Source: CAKOTZ01 sp964489885 (GTDB lineage Bacteria > Bacillota > Clostridia > TANB77 > CAG-508). Taken from it: 44,575 bases of DNA. How positions within the stretch are numbered: the first letter of the stretch is position 1; every line of letters starts with the position of its first letter. Made by a program: the position numbers and the translations under genes. Positions 41,836 through 44,575 of the stretch are shown here, in pieces. The notes under the pieces were generated by a model. That model saw only the letters and a program-made list of their open reading frames with translations, ran no database searches and had not been told where the DNA came from. The stretch covers positions 1 through 44,575 of the forward strand of contig CAZAZX010000011.1 in assembly GCA_964489885.1 (NCBI GenBank), in the 5' to 3' direction.

Positions 41836-43804
41836 CTATGGGACTAACACCACACGGAAACTGTTGTCGCGGATAGCATCTCCTGCGACGTGGTGGAAAG
41901 CAAAACTACCCGCACGCGCGCCATTGCCATAACCACCGACCACGTATGAACACTGAGTTAGTCGAAGAGACAAAGTTAGAGTAGTCTTGATGCCAACTCG
42001 TTGAATTTAAACCAGTTGTAGAGGTTTCGTATATGCCATCACCTTTTACTTTTTTACTTTCATTATAACTTACATAGGCATTATAGTATTTAGAATTAAT
42101 TCCATTAAAATTATAATAGCTACTATTTGATAATTTACTATCTAACACTCCTGCTACATATTCCCATGATGTTCCATTCATATCATAAATTCCATATACA
42201 TTTCCTGTTGTACTTTGATTAGTATTTGTTACATAGTTACCTTGCCCAGTTATATAGTTAGTACTATTCATTCCTATTTCTGTTCCATTTCTTCCATATT
42301 TACTTTCTGCTAAATATGCCACTGCTCCCCATTCTGTGTTTTTCATCATATGGCTATCACTTGTTAGACTATATGTTGTTTTTACGCCTTGACATGCTGT
42401 AAATATATCTCCTACATTGATACTTCTTAAAGAATTGGTATTTGGTATAATTGTTACTTTACTTGCACTTCCACTACTTTCAAACTTTCCTACCCATATT
42501 CCTGCTTTACTTCCGTCAAATTCAAAGGCTGGGTGTGGTATATAGTCTGCATATTGGCTAGTTTGTACTCTTCCTATTACATTCGTAGGCTCACTTCCAG
42601 TTACTAATTTCTCTGTTCCATTTTCTACTGCTATTATTCCTTCAATATTGCTATATCCTAGTATTCCTTCTGTACTGTTTTTATTTGTTCTATAAGCATT
42701 TGCATTAGCTACTGTGTTAAAATATGTTATTTTATAGGCATATCTTGGTATCCATACAAAATATGCTTTTTCATTATCTGCTCCTTCAAAGTTTGCTACT
42801 GCATTTGCCCAATTACTTGTTTTGCCATCTGTTGCTCCTGTTTGTGTTACATAATTAAACCATGAATTATCAGTATTTGTTGTATCTGTTACTTCCCAAC
42901 TTGTTCCATTATATTTTATTGCTGTCAATTCACCTAAATAATTTGCTGGCGATATTGGCTCATTTATTACGTTATTTTCTGTGTCTAACCATACTATATC
43001 TATTACTCCATTTGTTCTTAAATTTGAAGCTACTTCTGTTTCTGCTATTTGTGCCTTTGCGACTGTTATGTTTTCTGTTTTTGTTGTAGTTTTAGTTGTT
43101 CCATCTTTTGTAGCTGTAACTGTTATAGTATAACTTCCGCTTTTATTGATTATATAACTTGCTTGCCCTGTTACTTTATTTAGTACATTTTCTTCTTTTG
43201 AAATAGGATTTCCTTCTTTATCTTTTACTTCTATTGTATAATTTTCTCCAAATTCTACTATATTTGTTATATTGATGGTGATTGCTTTTTGCTCTAATGT
43301 TGTTTCTTCGCTTGGAGTTATGCTACTTCCATCTATTTTAGTAGTTTTTATTTCAAAAGTTGGTCTTGTTCCTCCCGCTTTTTCTGTTTTTATCACGCTT
43401 AAATCACTTTCTTTTATTGTTATTTCATACCCATCTACTTCTACTGTTATTGTTCCATCTTTATTATTAGTTACTTCATCAAGTTGTCCATTTGCCTTTT
43501 GTTCGTTCAAGTATTCTTCTAATGTTTTCGTTCCTGTATATTTTTCTGTCATATAGTCTGCTAACATTAACTGTACTTTTTCTATAGCACCTTTTTCTTT
43601 TGTTTCTTCTCCTGCATCTTTTGCTCTATTTAGTAATCCATTATCTCCTGTTAATGTTGCTATGCTAACTCCTGCTAGTATTAAAAGAATTATAATGGTT
43701 AACACAAACGCGATCAGCGTGATACCAGTATTTTTGCTATCACTTTTTATGCTTCTTATCTCTCTAAATAAATCTCTCTTAATCTTTGTTTTCTTCTCTT
43801 TCAT
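41836..43804 (-). CDS. DGR target: pilin-leader protein with FGE/C-type-lectin-like variable domain, read with a +1 shift
   Basis: Secreted or surface protein. The N-terminus has a basic segment and a prepilin-like leader (GITLIAFVLTIIILLILAGV, about 27-46), then an acidic helical region, an Ig-like segment (about 150-250) and a formylglycine-generating-enzyme/C-type-lectin-like domain (WVGKFESSG, NTEWGAVAYLAESKYG, YGIYDMNGTSWEYVAG, WHQDYSNF). The diversified end lies in the variable repeat. CGG at 41938-41936 breaks the frame after VFIRG; skipping the C gives GGYGNGARAGSFAFHHVAGD and then DNSFRVVLVP with a stop at 41836, 655 residues. That ending is the standard DGR-target ending and matches the template. 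Unshifted translation ends as ...FIRGRWLWQWRACG at 41906. GGAGG lies about 12 bases before the ATG. Confidence 0.88.
41839..41985 (-). repeat. DGR variable repeat (VR)
   Basis: Last 147 bases of the target gene, ending at the final sense codon. Relative to the template 19 coding-strand adenines are changed, clustered at codons facing the presumed ligand surface (for example K to I, N to G twice, T to A, N to R, N to H twice, N to V, N to I, S to R, N to D). The last 29 coding bases are identical to the template, the place of the homing initiation sequence. Confidence 0.92.
41936..41938 (-). other. Putative +1 recoding site inside the variable repeat, GGT-C-GGT
   Basis: Skipping the C gives Arg-Gly-Gly-Gly-Tyr and the diversified C-terminus. 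The same triplet is at 41591-41589 in the template, where the zero frame would read CGG TAA. Confidence 0.8.
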
Positions 43805-43936
43805 TTTTTATATATTCCTCCCTTTTCTTATGTAATTTTATATTAAGATACTTATAAAATTAATTCTAAAAATTTTCGTAAAAAGACCATTGTTATTAGG
43901 GTTTTTAAGCAAATTTCCCTAACAATTTTTCCTGTA

Positions 43937-43977
43937 AATCTAGTCATTAAGAAATCTTTTACTCAATTAATTGAGTA
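43937..43977 (-). promoter_or_regulatory. Promoter/operator of the DGR target gene
   Basis: TACTCAATTAATTGAGTA (43960-43977) is a perfect 18-bp palindrome. On the minus strand its arm supplies TTGAGT (43966-43961), followed by 18 bases and TAGATT (43942-43937). The intervening TTTCTTAAT is shared with the discoidin-gene promoter. Confidence 0.6.
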
Positions 43978-44114
43978 CATTCTATAATAACGCATTAAAA
44001 TTTTCAATAGTTTATTAAAAATTTCACAATATTTTCTAGAACAAAGTATATCAATAATATTTAAATTTTTCAATACATATTGTATTATTTTTTAGTTTCA
44101 AAAATTCGGTTATA

Positions 44115-44128
44115 CCCAATTTATTGAG
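44115..44128 (+). promoter_or_regulatory. Operator-like site upstream of the XRE gene
   Basis: CCCAATTTATTGAG followed by TAAA: the same palindrome as at 39245 and 43962 with one changed base, about 55 bases before the XRE start. Suggests autoregulation. Confidence 0.5.
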
Positions 44129-44183
44129 TAAAGTCGAATACCTCATTTGATAAAATATTTAAAATAGTGAGGTTGATTTATAT

Positions 44184-44438
44184 ATGGATGTTTCAGATTT
44201 AATAGCATTGAAAATTTCCGAATTGATGAAAGAAAGAAATTTTAATGTTTATGATATACAAGATAAAACAGGAATATATAATACTACTTTATATATGTTC
44301 CTACATAGAAATACAAAAACTCTAAGAATAGAAAATTTGTTATTAATTTGTCAAGCATTAGATATAACTATTGGAGAATTTTTCTCTGATAAGAGATTTG
44401 ATACAGCAACAATAAGTGAGTGGAGAAAAGAATCATAA
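44184..44438 (+). CDS. Small XRE-family transcriptional regulator
   Basis: Protein of 84 residues consisting almost only of a Cro/CI helix-turn-helix: LKISELMKERNFNVYDIQDK, TGIYNTTLYMFLHRN (recognition helix) and RIENLLLICQALDITIGEFF. GAGG lies about 11 bases before the ATG. It is divergent from the DGR target, with copies of the same palindrome upstream of itself, the target and the discoidin gene, so it probably controls all three. Confidence 0.85.
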   Translation: MDVSDLIALKISELMKERNFNVYDIQDKTGIYNTTLYMFLHRNTKTLRIENLLLICQALDITIGEFFSDKRFDTATISEWRKES

Positions 44439-44462
44439 AATCTTTTATTCCGCTCACTTATT
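44411..44462 (+). terminator. Terminator overlapping the end of the XRE gene
   Basis: Arms at 44411-44431 and 44441-44462 pair over about 19 bases with a few mismatches (AATAAGTGAG with CTCACTTATT at the base), followed by a T-rich tract. The remaining 113 bases of the window are AT-rich with no feature I can support. Confidence 0.65.
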
Positions 44463-44575
44463 TTATTATATAAAATATTCTGCACATATTCATAAATTGT
44501 ATTTTTTGTTCTAATACTTATTTACAATACCAAAATATTGTACACATCTTATTATTTATTTTTTGTTCCTAATAA

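Larger units (their letters stand above)
43805..44183. other. Divergent regulatory region between DGR target and XRE gene
   Basis: No gene is visible. The region holds the long 5' leader of the target gene (about 130 bases, with an AGGG/CCCT hairpin near 43885-43925), two palindromic sites (43960-43977 and 44115-44128) and AT-rich DNA between them. Confidence 0.5.

Noticed and set aside
18389..41938. CGG simply reassigned to another amino acid
   Set aside because: A sense reassignment would keep the zero frame, which ends within a few codons at most sites and does not match the families. Only skipping one base restores them.
18389..41938. Homopolymer-type sequencing errors
   Set aside because: The sites are not in homopolymers and always involve the same C before GG; the same base is present in both DGR repeats. 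A motif-specific systematic error cannot be excluded without reads, so it is listed as the main test.
18389..41938. Classical P-site slippage as in prfB or Ty1
   Set aside because: The preceding codons are diverse (AAA, ATC, CTA, CTT, AAT, CCA, GCA, GGT) and most would re-pair poorly one base on; no Shine-Dalgarno-like stimulator is seen consistently.
41906..43804. DGR target ending at 41906 as RWLWQWRACG
   Set aside because: The ending matches no family, while the shifted frame gives the standard FRVVLVP ending exactly at the edge of the repeat.
1..44575. CRISPR arrays, rRNA genes or riboswitches
   Set aside because: No regularly spaced repeats, no rRNA sequence and no riboswitch or T-box signature were visible.

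Overview
The window is AT-rich DNA from a low-GC, probably spore-forming member of the Clostridia. The basis is strong AGGAGG-type ribosome binding sites, an F-type atp operon in Firmicutes order, a SpoVB-like flippase, a SleB-like hydrolase, a CD1247-like protein next to efp, and a rubredoxin flavoprotein. I cannot name the species. Most genes lie on the minus strand.

Layout. Bases 1-3665 are the end of a mobile element: a partial gene, a TnpV-like gene, an IS110-family element with a non-coding 5' region that may encode a bridge RNA, and a tyrosine integrase ending near the 3' end of secA. Bases 3666-16105 carry secA, an alpha/beta hydrolase, a foreign-looking small gene with its own promoter and terminator, the complete atpBEFHAGDC operon, a zinc-ribbon protein and a flavin reductase-rubredoxin. 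Bases 16174-30482 carry a CmpB-like membrane protein, an anchored hypothetical, a small gene pair ending in a DUF4160 protein, gdpP, trmB, a GH15 hydrolase, an MBL/beta-CASP nuclease, a coiled-coil protein, ftsK/spoIIIE, a small coiled-coil protein and rsmD. Bases 30647-37967 hold tRNA-Trp, a second CmpB-like gene, an M23 peptidase, a CD1247-like gene, efp, an Xaa-Pro peptidase, a prepilin peptidase, a YqeG phosphatase, a SleB-like hydrolase and a SpoVB-like flippase. Bases 37972-44463 are an accessory island: a pilin-leader protein with a discoidin-like end, a REP-type transposase between inverted palindromes, a diversity-generating retroelement (DGR: reverse transcriptase, template repeat, and a target protein with a pilin leader and a formylglycine-generating-enzyme-like fold), and a small XRE regulator.

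Main observation. Seven coding regions look broken by a one-base frameshift (DUF4160 gene, gdpP, rsmD, M23 peptidase, discoidin pilin-like gene, DGR reverse transcriptase, DGR target). All nine breaks are the same: a complete codon, then CGG in frame, and the family-expected protein resumes if the C is skipped, so C-GGN reads as glycine. The glycine falls at conserved places, such as the GGGGH motif of GdpP, the SAM-binding loop of RsmD and the LAG-V of the pilin leader. About forty other CGG triplets on sense strands are out of frame and harmless. Only two in-frame CGG codons are read straight through, one in a foreign-looking gene and one at codon 3 of a hypothetical gene. This suggests that CGG is not normal arginine here but a +1 recoding signal or CGGN glycine quadruplet. 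A shared systematic sequence error must still be excluded.

The recoding site also lies in both the template and variable repeats of the DGR, so most of the diversified surface is made only after the shift. The DGR has the expected adenine-directed signature (19 of 21 template/variable differences), but its reverse transcriptase lacks its N-terminus. The two pilin-leader genes and the XRE gene share a palindromic promoter element, suggesting one regulon, and a prepilin peptidase encoded 3 kb away could process both proteins.
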